Positions 42,903-52,223 are shown, numbered from the stretch's first letter. The stretch is DNA of 64,000 nt from Paenibacillus sophorae (GCF_018966525.1 NZ_CP076607.1:5456001-5520000); one strand, 5' to 3'. Notes: generated by a model not told the origin, from the letters alone. Numbers and translations are program-made.

Positions 42903-42932
42903 TTGACATAAAGAAAGCACTAAAGTTATCAT
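42903..42932 (+). promoter_or_regulatory. Promoter of the iron transporter operon
   Basis: TTGACA, 18 bp, TATCAT. The Fur-like box begins 10 bp downstream. Confidence 0.75.
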
Positions 42933-42942
42933 GTTGCTAATT

Positions 42943-42961
42943 GAGAATAATAATCATTATC
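42943..42961. promoter_or_regulatory. Fur box
   Basis: GAGAATAATAATCATTATC matches the consensus GATAATGATAATCATTATC at 17 of 19 positions. It covers the probable transcription start of the iron transporter. Confidence 0.85.
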
Positions 42962-42979
42962 TTAGGGGGATGTTTGAAA

Positions 42980-44074
42980 ATGGTGAAGCGTAAATTTTTT
43001 GCTCCATTGCTTACGGGGGTGCTTGCAGCCGGTCTACTGGCCGGATGCGGAGCGGACAAGGCGAGTGAAGCCGGTTCGTCGAACGCAGGAGCGACGGCTA
43101 AGCCGAGCGCACAGGCAGCGGAGCAAGTCGTCAATATCTATTCCGCCCGCAGCTATGATGTAGACGCGCTGCTGTATAAGAAATTCACGGAAGAGACCGG
43201 AATCAAAGTGAACGTGATTGACGGCAAAGCGGAGGAACTGATTGAGCGTCTGAAGCGCGAAGGCGAAAGCACGCAGGCAGACCTGTTCCTTACGGTCGAC
43301 GGTGGCGTCTTGAACAATGCCAAACAGGCCGGATTGCTTCAGCCAGCCACTTCCGAAACGATCGACCAAAATGTTCCCAAAGAACTCCGCGATCCGGACA
43401 ATCAATGGATAGGACTCTCCACACGCGCCCGTGTAATCGTCTACTCCAAGGATCGCGTAAAGCCGGAGCAGCTCTCGACCTATGAGGATCTGACCAGCCC
43501 GGCCTGGAAAGGCAAAGTGCTTGTCCGTCCTTCCGCGAGTTTGTATAACCAGTCCCTTCTGTCCTCCTTCATTGAATTGAACGGCGAAGAGAAAGCGGAA
43601 GAATGGTCCAAAGGCTTTGTCGCCAATCTGGCGCGTACTCCGGAAGGAAACGACCGTGACCAGGCCAAAGCGATTGTTGCCGGCGTAGGCGATGTAGCGC
43701 TGATGAATTCTTACTACGTGGGCCTGCTGATTAATTCGGATGATCCGGAAGAAGTGAAGGTCGGACAAAGCATCGGCGTCTTCTTCCCGAACCAGCAAAC
43801 GACAGGCACACATGTGAATATCAGCGGCGCAGGCGTAACCAAGTACAGCAAAAACAAGGAAAATGCCGTCAAGCTGATTGAATTCCTGACCGGCGTAGAA
43901 GCGCAGACCATGGTTACTAATGAGAACTATGAGTTTCCGGTCAATACCAAAGCCGAGCTGCCCGAGCTGCTCAAATCCTGGGGAACTTTTAAAACGCAGC
44001 AAATCGATTTCAACAAACTGGGCGTTCATAATGCCAAAGCGATTGAAATCATGAACAAGACTGGCTGGAAATAA
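42980..44074 (+). CDS. Ferric iron ABC transporter substrate-binding lipoprotein
   Basis: A 364-residue lipoprotein (lipobox LAGC near residue 20) of the FbpA/FutA class 1 iron-binding family. Marks: VNIYSARSYDVDALLYKKFTEETGIKVN (in part), ADLFLTVDGGVLNNAKQAGLL, and the Tyr pair ligand region NSYYVGLL. Start ATG 42980 after AGGGGGATG; a TTG six bases upstream is possible. First gene of a three-gene transporter under a Fur box, so it imports ferric iron when iron is scarce. Confidence 0.9.
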   Translation: MVKRKFFAPLLTGVLAAGLLAGCGADKASEAGSSNAGATAKPSAQAAEQVVNIYSARSYDVDALLYKKFTEETGIKVNVIDGKAEELIERLKREGESTQADLFLTVDGGVLNNAKQAGLLQPATSETIDQNVPKELRDPDNQWIGLSTRARVIVYSKDRVKPEQLSTYEDLTSPAWKGKVLVRPSASLYNQSLLSSFIELNGEEKAEEWSKGFVANLARTPEGNDRDQAKAIVAGVGDVALMNSYYVGLLINSDDPEEVKVGQSIGVFFPNQQTTGTHVNISGAGVTKYSKNKENAVKLIEFLTGVEAQTMVTNENYEFPVNTKAELPELLKSWGTFKTQQIDFNKLGVHNAKAIEIMNKTGWK

Positions 44075-44077
44075 CTT

Positions 44078-45727
44078 ATGCATCCAAACGCGGTTAAGGT
44101 ACAGATAAAACGACGCCTTAGCGGTTGGCGGATCATAAGCTTGGCGGGGGCGGCAGTTATTTTGCTGCCCATTCTTTTTGTACTGCTCTCGATCTTTAAT
44201 CCGCCGAATGACAATTGGGTTCAAATCAGGCAGTACCTCGTAAAAGATTATATCGCCCAGACGGTTCAGCTGACGCTGACGGTTGCCGTGCTTACAGCAT
44301 TGCTCGGGGTAACGCTGGCCTGGCTTACGGCAGTCTTTGATTTTCCGGGAAAACGGTTCTTCAGATGGGCGCTGATTCTTCCACTAGCCATTCCTCCATA
44401 CATTGCCGCTTTTACATACAGCACGATGTTCAGCTACACCGGCGTTGTCCAGACGACGCTGCGGAACCGGTTCGGAATTGTTCCTAATCAGGAGCTGATT
44501 ACCGTCTCCTCCATGCGGGGCGCGGTCCTTATATTCACTTTGTTTTTGTTTCCTTATGTATATTTGATTACCAAATCGTTTCTGGAAAGACAGAGCGCCT
44601 CTTATATTGAGAACGCCCGGCTGCTGGGAAGGAATGGCTTGTCCATATTCCTGCGGATCGCGCTTCCTTTATCCCGGCCGGCGATTGCGGGAAGCGTCAG
44701 CCTGGTCATATTTGAGGTGCTGAGCGATTACGGGGTCACAAGCTATTTTGGCATACAGACCGTCTCGACAGCGATCTTCCAGACCTGGTTTGGGATGTAT
44801 GACGCCGATTCGGCGATGCGGCTTGCCGCCTGGCTCATGATTATTGTCATCGGCTTGTTCCTGGTCGAAATGCTGCTGCGCAAACGGCGCGCATACAGCT
44901 CGACGACGAGTAAGTCGAGGCCGCTTGTACCGAGGCGCTTAACGGGAACTCGCGGGTGGGCGGCTGGCCTGTTCTGCATGATCGTCTGGTGCGCGGCCTT
45001 TTTGTTCCCGCTTCTGCAATTAATCGTATGGGCGGGCTGGACCTTTGACAGCATGTGGAATGCGGGATTGTTCCGGCTGATCTATCAAACCTTGATCGTG
45101 GCTGTCGTCTCCACTTTGATCATCATGATTTTTTCGCTGATTGCCGCTGCGTCCAACCGGACGCGTTCCACCGCTTCATTTGTCCTCTCCAAGGCGATAA
45201 CCGCCGGTTATTCGATGCCCGGGGCGATCATCGCCATCGGTGTGCTGGTCGTTTTTTTGAAGCTGGATAAAGTCTGGGCCGCCTTCCATCATCTGCTCAC
45301 GCTGGGGGGAATCCCTCTCGTGCTCAGCCTGACTCTCGCGATGCTGATCGCGGGGTACGTGATCCGGTTTATGGCTACCGGGTATAACACCGTGGAAGTC
45401 GGGTTTGAGAAAATGGGCCGGAAATATACGGAAGCGTCCCGGATGCTGGGGCACGGAATGACGGCAACCTTTTTCAAGGTGGATCTGCCTTTGATTAAGG
45501 GAGCGGTGATGAGCGGATGCCTCCTGACCTTTGTGGAAATCTGCAAGGAGCTGCCGCTGGCTTTAATCCTTAGACCCTTCAATTTCGAGACTTTGGCTAC
45601 AAAAGCTTACCGGTATGCCAGCGATGAACAGATTTTCGAGGCGGCCATTCCCTCTTTGCTTATCATTGGCATCAGCTTGATCTCGGTTTACGTTATGCAT
45701 TATTTAGACAGGAGGTGGGAGCAATGA
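44078..45727 (+). CDS. Ferric iron ABC transporter permease (double domain)
   Basis: A 549-residue fused permease with two binding-protein-dependent transport domains, typical of FbpB/SfuB. EAA loops: ENARLLGRNGLSIFLRIALP (about 185-204) and EASRMLGHGMTATFFKVDLP (about 465-485). About 12 helices. It starts 3 bp after the binding protein stop with little ribosome site, indicating coupling. Confidence 0.92.
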   Translation: MHPNAVKVQIKRRLSGWRIISLAGAAVILLPILFVLLSIFNPPNDNWVQIRQYLVKDYIAQTVQLTLTVAVLTALLGVTLAWLTAVFDFPGKRFFRWALILPLAIPPYIAAFTYSTMFSYTGVVQTTLRNRFGIVPNQELITVSSMRGAVLIFTLFLFPYVYLITKSFLERQSASYIENARLLGRNGLSIFLRIALPLSRPAIAGSVSLVIFEVLSDYGVTSYFGIQTVSTAIFQTWFGMYDADSAMRLAAWLMIIVIGLFLVEMLLRKRRAYSSTTSKSRPLVPRRLTGTRGWAAGLFCMIVWCAAFLFPLLQLIVWAGWTFDSMWNAGLFRLIYQTLIVAVVSTLIIMIFSLIAAASNRTRSTASFVLSKAITAGYSMPGAIIAIGVLVVFLKLDKVWAAFHHLLTLGGIPLVLSLTLAMLIAGYVIRFMATGYNTVEVGFEKMGRKYTEASRMLGHGMTATFFKVDLPLIKGAVMSGCLLTFVEICKELPLALILRPFNFETLATKAYRYASDEQIFEAAIPSLLIIGISLISVYVMHYLDRRWEQ

Positions 45728-46404
45728 GTATCGTAGACATCCGGAATCTATCCTTCTCTTATGAGCGGGGCAAGTCCCCGGTGATCGACCGGTTCTCCTG
45801 TTCCATTGAAAAAGGAGATATCGTCGGGATCGTAGGCGCAAGCGGCAACGGAAAAAGCACGCTGCTGCGGCTGATTGCGGGGCTGGAATTCCCATCGGGC
45901 GGGGAGATTCGGATCAACGGGGCTCCCGTTGTGAATGAGGGCTGCTATATCCAGCCGGAGCGGCGGGGCGTCGGCATGGTGTTTCAGGATTACGCCCTGT
46001 TCCCTCATATGACGGTCCGCAAAAATATCGAGTTCGCCCTGCACCGTCTCCCCCGCAAAGAGCGGGCCAAGCGGCTGGAGGAAATGCTTGATCTTGTTCA
46101 GCTTGGCGAATTCAAGGAGCGTTACCCGCATGAACTGAGCGGCGGACAGCAGCAGAGGGTGGCGCTGGCCCGGGCGCTTGCGCAGAAGCCGGCGGTTCTG
46201 CTTATGGACGAACCTTTCAGCAACCTGGATGCGGGACTGAAGGACGCAATCCGTTCCGAGCTGCGGACCATTTTAAAGAAAGCGCAGATGACCTGCTTGT
46301 TCGTCACCCACGACCGGCAGGATGTGGAGGCGATCAGCGACCGTTCGATTCACCTCGGTCCGGAGTCCGATTTAGCCGAACGGGTACAAATCAACCAAGC
46401 TTAA
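45724..46404 (+). CDS. Ferric iron ABC transporter ATP-binding protein, short form
   Basis: A 226-residue ATPase starting ATG 45724 (AGGAGG eight bases upstream), overlapping the permease stop. Walker A GASGNGKST, signature LSGGQQQRVALARALA, Walker B LLMDEPFSNLDAG, switch FVTHDRQ. FbpC proteins are usually about 350 residues with a C-terminal TOBE domain; here only the nucleotide-binding domain remains. Confidence 0.9.
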   Translation: MSIVDIRNLSFSYERGKSPVIDRFSCSIEKGDIVGIVGASGNGKSTLLRLIAGLEFPSGGEIRINGAPVVNEGCYIQPERRGVGMVFQDYALFPHMTVRKNIEFALHRLPRKERAKRLEEMLDLVQLGEFKERYPHELSGGQQQRVALARALAQKPAVLLMDEPFSNLDAGLKDAIRSELRTILKKAQMTCLFVTHDRQDVEAISDRSIHLGPESDLAERVQINQA

Positions 46405-46489
46405 CCCAATTTTAAACTTAACCCGCCCGCAGAATTAACCTTGATTCGTTATTATCACTGTAAACAAGAAGAATTAAGGGGATTAAGCG

Positions 46490-47941
46490 ATGCGCATGTT
46501 TGAAATAGCACTGGCAGCTATTGATTTGTTGGTATTGTTGTATTTTATGTTTGGTAAAACAACCTTCGAAAAAAAAGCAAGGAGTATGCTGCTTGGTGCC
46601 GGATTGTCAGCATTTCTAGTCTTGCAGCTGTTTCTGGAAGGCTACCGGTGGCAGCTGGTTCCACTTTATTTAGTTACTCTTATCCTATTGGCAAGCATTC
46701 TGTTTAACCTATTCAGACCGGTTCGAGTCGTTAAAAAACCGCATTTTCTCAAATACATAAGCATCCTTGTACTCAGTGTTCTGCTTATTATATCGACCAT
46801 TCTGGCTGTAAGCCTGCCGGTATTTGATTTGCCCAAGCCGGACGGAGCAGACACGGTTGGAACGGTTACCTTTGATTGGATCGACATGAACCGTGAGGAG
46901 ACTCTTACAACCGATCCGGGAGATAAACGCGAGCTCGTAGTACAAGTATGGTATCCAGCGAAAAAAACGGATGGCCAGCCACAGTTGCTTTTCCCGCAGG
47001 ACCCGCAAATCTTTCACAATTATATCTCTGCTTTTGCCGAGGGGTTCCACCTGCCTGCGTTCGCCTTGGATTACTGGAAGTATACACGCAGCCATTCATT
47101 CAAGAATGCAGCTATCTTAACATCTGACAAACCTTACCCCTTGATTATCATAAACCATGGAATGGGCACCAGCAGAATTCTGCATGCCTCGCAAGCCGAA
47201 AATCTGGCAAGCCACGGATATATCGTAGCCGCTATCGACCATACGTACAGCACGGCGGCAACGGCATTTTCGGACGGCCGGATAACGGGGTTCACAACGG
47301 AACTGTCTGCTGAGGATGTCTATGATAAGGCCCGCGCTATCGGAGAGATATGGACTCAGGATGTGGAGTTTGTGCTAAGCCAATTGGAAGCATTAAATGC
47401 AGGACGGATGGAGAGTGATTTTAAAGGCAAAATCGATTTGGACAACGTTGGAATTATGGGCCATTCTTTTGGCGGGGCAACCGCATATAACGCAGCCTAT
47501 CTGCTGGACCAAATCAAAGCCGGGATTAATATGGATGGGACGCTGTTTGAATTGGACCGCGATCACATGAACAAGCCGTTTATGTTCTTACAATCCGATG
47601 ATTCCGAGAAAATGATTGAAGCCTTGGATGATCATACTATTCCCGAGGAGATAAGAGGACGGATAGCCAAGGAAATGGAGATAACCCGCCACGTTATTGA
47701 ACACGGTGGTAAAAGTATTCATATCAAAGGAACCGCCCATTACAATTTTACGGATCTGCAACTCTATTCGCCGCTGATTAAGTATATGGGAATGACCGGC
47801 AGTATTGAAGGACACCGGGGGGCGTTCCTTGTAGACCAATACATTTTGGATTTTTTCGACAAATATTTAAAAGGAGGCGCGGGCGAGCTGATCAACGGAC
47901 CTGATGCCAATTATCCGGAGGCGGAATTTCAGAAGCTGTAA
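46490..47941 (+). CDS. Membrane-anchored alpha/beta hydrolase, PAF-acetylhydrolase-like
   Basis: A 483-residue protein. Four hydrophobic helices fill residues 5-115, then a hydrolase domain (about 145-480). RELVVQVWYPAKK, PLIIINHGMGTSR, nucleophile elbow GHSFGG (near residue 325) and a later His in KGTAHYNF recall the platelet-activating-factor acetylhydrolase/dienelactone hydrolase group. The catalytic domain probably lies outside the cell. Substrate unknown. Start follows AAGGGGATTAAGCG. Monocistronic, with a terminator after. Confidence 0.78.
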   Translation: MRMFEIALAAIDLLVLLYFMFGKTTFEKKARSMLLGAGLSAFLVLQLFLEGYRWQLVPLYLVTLILLASILFNLFRPVRVVKKPHFLKYISILVLSVLLIISTILAVSLPVFDLPKPDGADTVGTVTFDWIDMNREETLTTDPGDKRELVVQVWYPAKKTDGQPQLLFPQDPQIFHNYISAFAEGFHLPAFALDYWKYTRSHSFKNAAILTSDKPYPLIIINHGMGTSRILHASQAENLASHGYIVAAIDHTYSTAATAFSDGRITGFTTELSAEDVYDKARAIGEIWTQDVEFVLSQLEALNAGRMESDFKGKIDLDNVGIMGHSFGGATAYNAAYLLDQIKAGINMDGTLFELDRDHMNKPFMFLQSDDSEKMIEALDDHTIPEEIRGRIAKEMEITRHVIEHGGKSIHIKGTAHYNFTDLQLYSPLIKYMGMTGSIEGHRGAFLVDQYILDFFDKYLKGGAGELINGPDANYPEAEFQKL

Positions 47942-47984
47942 GTTCACCATCTTTTGAAACAGCGATTCTTAACATAGAAATATA

Positions 47985-48024
47985 AAAACTGTCGTCCTCG
48001 CAAGAGTTCGGCAGTTTTTTTGTT
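47985..48024 (+). terminator. Intrinsic terminator of the hydrolase gene
   Basis: Stem 47985-47994 with 48009-48018 (one G-T pair), inner CTC-GCAA-GAG hairpin, followed by a seven-T run. Confidence 0.85.
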
Positions 48025-48114
48025 ATGATTTCAGCCGGATGGAACCCAAAATCGAAAAAAATAGTTCATTTTGTGACAAATCTATTAATTTTTAGTAAAT
48101 ACATAACACAATAT

Positions 48115-48143
48115 TTGCCAGATCAATTGGTAAGTTTTATAAT
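48115..48143 (+). promoter_or_regulatory. Promoter of the glycerol dehydrogenase gene
   Basis: TTGCCA, 17 bp, TATAAT, about 47 bp upstream of the ATG. Confidence 0.75.
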
Positions 48144-48189
48144 AAACAATGTTTAAATACACAAAATTGAATTGAAAGGACTGGTAATT

Positions 48190-49290
48190 ATGACATCATT
48201 TGTACGATCAATCACCTCCCCTAAGAAATTTATTACTGGACATGGCTTGCTTGCCCATTTGAATGAGCACATTCATGGCTTCGGCGACAACGCCTATGTC
48301 ATTTGCGACGAGTTCATCCTGGAGCGCGCAAAGAACGAAGCAGGCGCTTCGATCACCGCGGCGGGAAATAAGGCGACGTTTGAAAAATTCAACTATGAAT
48401 GCACCAAGGAAGAAATTGAGCGCAACCGTGAGTTGGCCCGCAAAGCCGGAGCCAATATTATCGTGGGCATCGGCGGGGGAAAAACGCTTGATACGGCAAA
48501 AGCAACGGCCTATTACGAGAAATTGCCGGTTGTTATTTTTCCTACTCTGGCATCGACAGACGCTCCTTGTACGGCCCTGTCCGTCATTTACAAGAAAGAC
48601 GGTTCCTTTGACGAATATCTCTTCCTGCCGAGCAATCCGGATGTTGTAATTGCCGATACAGGCATACTAGCGGCCGCGCCTGCACGGTTCTTTGCCGCAG
48701 GCATCGGCGATGCGCTCGCAACCTATTTTGAAGCCCGGGCTTGCTACGCCGCAAATGGCGATAACCTTGTGCTGATGAAGCCTTCCACAACAGGTCTTGG
48801 CATTGCAACAATGTGCTATGAAGCGCTGCTGCAGCATGCAGTCAAGGCACAACGCGCTGTCGAGCAAAAGGTGTATACCCGCGCGGTTGAGGAAACGATC
48901 GAAGCAACCATTTATTTGAGCGGGGTCGGTGCGGAATCCGGCGGTCTGGCGGCCGCGCATGCTATCCATAACGGGATGACAGCTGTGCCTTCACTACATA
49001 GAGCCCAGCATGGCGAGAAAGTAACCTTTGGCCTTCTGGCCCAACTGGTGCTTGAGAATGCACCGCTCGATGAGCTCGAAACCGTGATTAAGCTAATCAA
49101 GGATGTAGGTCTTCCTTTGACGCTTGAAGATCTGGGATGTACGGAATTCATCGAGTCCGAGTGGCGCCAGGTAGCGGAAGCCGCCTGTGCGGAAGGGGAC
49201 ACGATGGGCAATATGCCGTTCCCGGTTGAACCGGAGGATGTGTATAACGCGATTGTTGTAGCCAACGCGATTGCAAATTCTTATAAATAA
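48190..49290 (+). CDS. gldA: Glycerol dehydrogenase
   Basis: A 366-residue iron/zinc alcohol dehydrogenase oxidising glycerol to dihydroxyacetone with NAD. The start ATG 48190 gives MTSFVRSITSPKKF. NAD motif GIGGGKTLDTAKA (about 93-105), FPTLASTDAPCTALSV, and metal ligands Asp in GIGDALATYFEA, His in GLAAAHAIHNG and SLHRAQHGEKV. Full length. Single-gene unit with its own promoter and terminator. Confidence 0.95.
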   Translation: MTSFVRSITSPKKFITGHGLLAHLNEHIHGFGDNAYVICDEFILERAKNEAGASITAAGNKATFEKFNYECTKEEIERNRELARKAGANIIVGIGGGKTLDTAKATAYYEKLPVVIFPTLASTDAPCTALSVIYKKDGSFDEYLFLPSNPDVVIADTGILAAAPARFFAAGIGDALATYFEARACYAANGDNLVLMKPSTTGLGIATMCYEALLQHAVKAQRAVEQKVYTRAVEETIEATIYLSGVGAESGGLAAAHAIHNGMTAVPSLHRAQHGEKVTFGLLAQLVLENAPLDELETVIKLIKDVGLPLTLEDLGCTEFIESEWRQVAEAACAEGDTMGNMPFPVEPEDVYNAIVVANAIANSYK

Positions 49291-49311
49291 GAACTGAATT
49301 TTACGTCCAAT

Positions 49312-49350
49312 GAGGCCCTTCTAGCCATCTGAAACGGCTGTAAGGGCCTC
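49312..49350 (+). terminator. Terminator of gldA
   Basis: 9-bp stem GAGGCCCTT / AAGGGCCTC with a nested AGCC/GGCT stem. Followed by TTTC and a later T run. It also lies just after the stop of the convergent gene at 49353. Confidence 0.65.
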
Positions 49351-49352
49351 TT

Positions 49353-49553
49353 TCAACGTTTTTTTCTCATACGAATCCAATTTGCCAGCAGAATTATAAA
49401 TGCGATAAGTAGTACAGCGCAGATTAAGAACGTTTTGATATAACCGCCAAAATGCATTAGAGAATTGCTTTGGAAAGATAGCGCCGGTATGGTCATACAC
49501 GTTAAACCCATTCCTATAAAAAGAATGGCAATCAGCCACTCTATTTTTTTCAT
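49353..49553 (-). CDS. Small two-helix membrane protein after the sensor kinase
   Basis: A 66-residue protein: two membrane helices (about 4-24 and 41-60) and a basic end WIRMRKKR. Its ATG overlaps the kinase stop in an ATGA arrangement, so it is translationally coupled to the sensor kinase and may be an accessory or modulator. No family recognised. It is the last gene of the two-component operon. Confidence 0.7.
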   Translation of the reverse strand: MKKIEWLIAILFIGMGLTCMTIPALSFQSNSLMHFGGYIKTFLICAVLLIAFIILLANWIRMRKKR

Positions 49554-50959
49554 GTGCTCTCCTCCCCATACTCTGATTGCAGGGCAAATCGGATTTCAAA
49601 GCGGGTGCCTTCTCCTATTTTACTGGAAACTTGTATTTTCCCTTCCTGCAGCTCTACTAATTTCTTCACGATCGATAATCCTAATCCGGTACCTCCAAAT
49701 TGACGGGAGCGAGACTTTTCCACTCTATAAAACCGTTCAAAAATATAAGGGAGTTCATCCGCAGGAATCCCCATTCCGGTATCCTCTACAATAAATGTTG
49801 CAGAAGCAGCTTCATATAATAAATGTACCTTAATGCCTCCCCGCTCTGTATAACGAATGGCATTTTCGAGCAAGTTCAGTACTATCTGCTCCATCCGTTT
49901 ACTATCTGCCCATATGCATGAGGCCGTTCCGGATTGCAGGATCGATAAACTTAAATTTTTTCCTCTGGCCTTCAGTTCAACCTTCCTGACCGCGTGTTCA
50001 GCCAGCTCTGACAAATCAACCCATTCAAGAACCAGTGTGATTTTCCCTTCTTCCATTTTTGCCAGGTCAAACAAATCATCGACCAGATGCTGAAGCCGGA
50101 CCGATTCTTCGTAGATAATATCCAAGTATTGATTTTTCTCCGCTTCGGTCTCATATAGCTCCTCCTTCACCACCCGGGAATAACCCTCCAGATAAGTGAT
50201 CGGGGTACGCAGCTCATGAGATATATTGGCAAAAAATTCCTGACGTGTATCCCGGTAACGCTGAAGATCAACCGCTAAATCATTGATTGCTTCGGCTAAG
50301 GCTCCCATTTCATCCCGGGTTTTGAGTTCCAGTCTCGTTTCCAGCTCACCGGCGGCAATTTTGCGGGTCGCCTTTTGCATTTGCAGAAGCGGACGGGATA
50401 GAAATTGGGCGATAATCCACGTGATCCCGAGGGCCAGTAAGAATGCGCCCATTCCGGAGAGGATCAGTAAATTCCGCACACCGGACAACGATTGCTCCAT
50501 CTGTTCCGTAGATGACATAACATAAAGAGCGGAAGCAACACCTTCGCCTCCCTGAATGGGTTGCCCCGACACAAAATAACGATGTCCTGTAGTATCCTCG
50601 TATAGTAAGTTCACCTTTTTCCCGGAAAAAATCTTATTCAGATCAGAGGTCCGGATAAAGGTTCTGTCTGATGAATCGTGGACTCCCGAATGAAGAATCA
50701 CCGCTCCATCCTGCCGCATATTAAAAATACTTACATTTGAGAACTCGGCAAACGTCTTCATTGTTTGCTCAGACATTGCATCGGTGGAGTCCGCCATTAC
50801 CGCAAAGTGGGAAGTAAGCTCCTCCGTTTCGGTCTGCATGCGGGCATAATAATAGTTAGTAAACATTCGTTCAATGGAGAATCCCAGAAATACCAGCACG
50901 ATTAAGAATAAGGTGATGATAATCAGGCCAAGTTTCAATCCGATACGGTTGTTCCTCAT
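49550..50959 (-). CDS. Sensor histidine kinase
   Basis: A 469-residue kinase: helix (10-32), extracytoplasmic sensor (33-160), helix (162-185), HAMP (about 186-238), HisKA with H-box ANISHELRTPITYLEG (about 250), HATPase with LLENAIRY, DTGMGIP and GGTGLGLS. Overlaps the regulator stop by 4 bp. The sensed signal is not visible; the neighbouring His/Cys/Met-rich proteins suggest a metal or envelope redox cue. Confidence 0.9.
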   Translation of the reverse strand: MRNNRIGLKLGLIIITLFLIVLVFLGFSIERMFTNYYYARMQTETEELTSHFAVMADSTDAMSEQTMKTFAEFSNVSIFNMRQDGAVILHSGVHDSSDRTFIRTSDLNKIFSGKKVNLLYEDTTGHRYFVSGQPIQGGEGVASALYVMSSTEQMEQSLSGVRNLLILSGMGAFLLALGITWIIAQFLSRPLLQMQKATRKIAAGELETRLELKTRDEMGALAEAINDLAVDLQRYRDTRQEFFANISHELRTPITYLEGYSRVVKEELYETEAEKNQYLDIIYEESVRLQHLVDDLFDLAKMEEGKITLVLEWVDLSELAEHAVRKVELKARGKNLSLSILQSGTASCIWADSKRMEQIVLNLLENAIRYTERGGIKVHLLYEAASATFIVEDTGMGIPADELPYIFERFYRVEKSRSRQFGGTGLGLSIVKKLVELQEGKIQVSSKIGEGTRFEIRFALQSEYGEEST

Positions 50960-51663
50960 TCCTGTTCTCCGGAAACATAAAACTTATAGCCTACTCCCCA
51001 CACGGTTTGAATAGGATTGTAAGTCATTCCCGCTTTCTGCAGTTTTTCACGTATGTTCTTGATATGGGTATCCACCACCCGGACTTCGCCCTCATAATCA
51101 TATCCCCATATCCTTTCGACGAGTTCCTCCCTGCTGAAAGCGCGCTGCCTGCTTTGGGCTAATACAGCCAGCAGATCGAACTCCTTCGGGGTAAAATCAA
51201 TCAACTCCTCCTGAATCCGAACCTCCCGCGCGTCGGGGATTATGGTCATTTGCGGAAATTCAAGCACCCACTGCTGAGGCAGCGAAGTCTGTGTAATCGT
51301 TGATCTGCGGATTAACGAATACATTCTAGCCAGGAGCTCTTCTGAATCAAATGGCTTTGTTAAATAATCGTCGGCGCCTATCCCCAATCCATGAATCTTA
51401 TCCTTGGTTTCAGTACGCGCCGTTAGCATTAATATCGGAACCGTTTCTGTTTCTCTGATCGCCTTGCATACTTGCCAGCCATCCATATCAGGCATCATGA
51501 CATCGAGTAAAATAATATCAAAGGAATGCTTTTTGACCATGGATAACGCCTCCAGCCCTGTAGACGCTTCCTTAATCTGGAATCCTTCCTTCATCAAATA
51601 AATCCGGAGCAGGTTCCTCATATTCCATTCATCATCTACAATTAACACTTGAAGTTTCGACAC
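50956..51663 (-). CDS. OmpR-family response regulator
   Basis: A 235-residue regulator. GTG start 51663, preceded by AAGGTGGGC; the frame extends three codons further. Receiver: IVDDEWNMRN, phospho-Asp in DIILLDVMMPDMDGW, Lys in DYLTKPFD. Winged helix: about 135-230, VWGVGYKF. Its likely binding site is an 11-bp-spaced direct repeat found at four promoters in 52-62 kb (see findings). Follows the small Cys/His ORF. Confidence 0.92.
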   Translation of the reverse strand: MSKLQVLIVDDEWNMRNLLRIYLMKEGFQIKEASTGLEALSMVKKHSFDIILLDVMMPDMDGWQVCKAIRETETVPILMLTARTETKDKIHGLGIGADDYLTKPFDSEELLARMYSLIRRSTITQTSLPQQWVLEFPQMTIIPDAREVRIQEELIDFTPKEFDLLAVLAQSRQRAFSREELVERIWGYDYEGEVRVVDTHIKNIREKLQKAGMTYNPIQTVWGVGYKFYVSGEQE

Positions 51664-51685
51664 AATGCCCACCTTCTTCGTTCTT

Positions 51686-51838
51686 TTAGTTTGATCTTTT
51701 ACTCAATGCTTTTTGTTTCGCATCATTAGGGGCATTAATACTAAATGGGAAAGGGGACAAAGTCTTACTGTTTCCTTGATCATCATTTTTGTTCCCGTTT
51801 CGTTCACTTCCATGGTTATGACTCCCGCAGCAACTCAT
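51686..51838 (-). CDS. Small Cys/His protein in two-component operon
   Basis: A 50-residue frame with AGAGAGG eight bases before the ATG. It starts MSCCGSHNHGSERNGNKN, a Cys-Cys-x2-His-x-His cluster that could bind a metal ion, and the rest is polar (NDAKQKALSKRSN at the end). It lies 5 bp after the DUF2933 gene and 22 bp before the response regulator. I do not recognise a family. Gene-like spacing, ribosome site and Cys/His cluster support it. Confidence 0.6.
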   Translation of the reverse strand: MSCCGSHNHGSERNGNKNDDQGNSKTLSPFPFSINAPNDAKQKALSKRSN

Positions 51839-51843
51839 CAATA

Positions 51844-52053
51844 TTACCTCTCTTCACTCTCTATAATTTTCAAGTTCTGTATTTCTTGGCGCATTAGCTC
51901 GTTTTGTGCCTTCAATTCTAACAGTTCTTCCTGAAGCTGTTCTGTTGTCACTTGTTTCTTATGGCTCCCATGGTTATGTCCCCCACGCATTCCAAACATC
52001 ATGAATATCATCATCAACGGACAAATCAGCGTTAGCAACCAAGACCAATTCAT
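51844..52053 (-). CDS. DUF2933-type small membrane protein
   Basis: A 69-residue protein: one helix (4-22, LLTLICPLMMIFMMFG), a HNHGSHKK His cluster, and a coiled-coil-like stretch TEQLQEELLELKAQNELMRQ (in part). GGGAGGC precedes the ATG. The His cluster after the membrane helix suggests metal contact. First gene of the operon DUF2933 - small Cys/His protein - regulator - kinase - small membrane protein. Confidence 0.75.
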   Translation of the reverse strand: MNWSWLLTLICPLMMIFMMFGMRGGHNHGSHKKQVTTEQLQEELLELKAQNELMRQEIQNLKIIESEER

Positions 52054-52107
52054 AATAAATGCCTCCCATATGCTTTATTAATTTATACTCTTATTGTAAG
52101 GAGTGAT

Positions 52108-52127
52108 TATGAAGAAAATATGTTGAA
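52108..52127 (-). promoter_or_regulatory. Direct repeat operator of the two-component operon
   Basis: On the minus strand TTCAACATA and TTCTTCATA stand 11 bp apart start to start, 55-75 bp upstream of the DUF2933 ATG. Confidence 0.65.
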
Positions 52128-52183
52128 AAATCGAGGTATCCATGTACTTGGGTTATGTTTGCACTAATTATTTATTTAAAAAA

Positions 52184-52223
52184 AACAAGCTGACGATCCG
52201 TCCATTACCGGTGTCAGCTTGTT
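52184..52223 (-). terminator. Terminator after the cell-wall lipoprotein gene
   Basis: 11-bp stem AACAAGCTGAC / GTCAGCTTGTT; the minus strand continues in TTTTT and AAATAA. It ends the transcript of the lipoprotein gene and the short frame at 52255. Confidence 0.75.
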
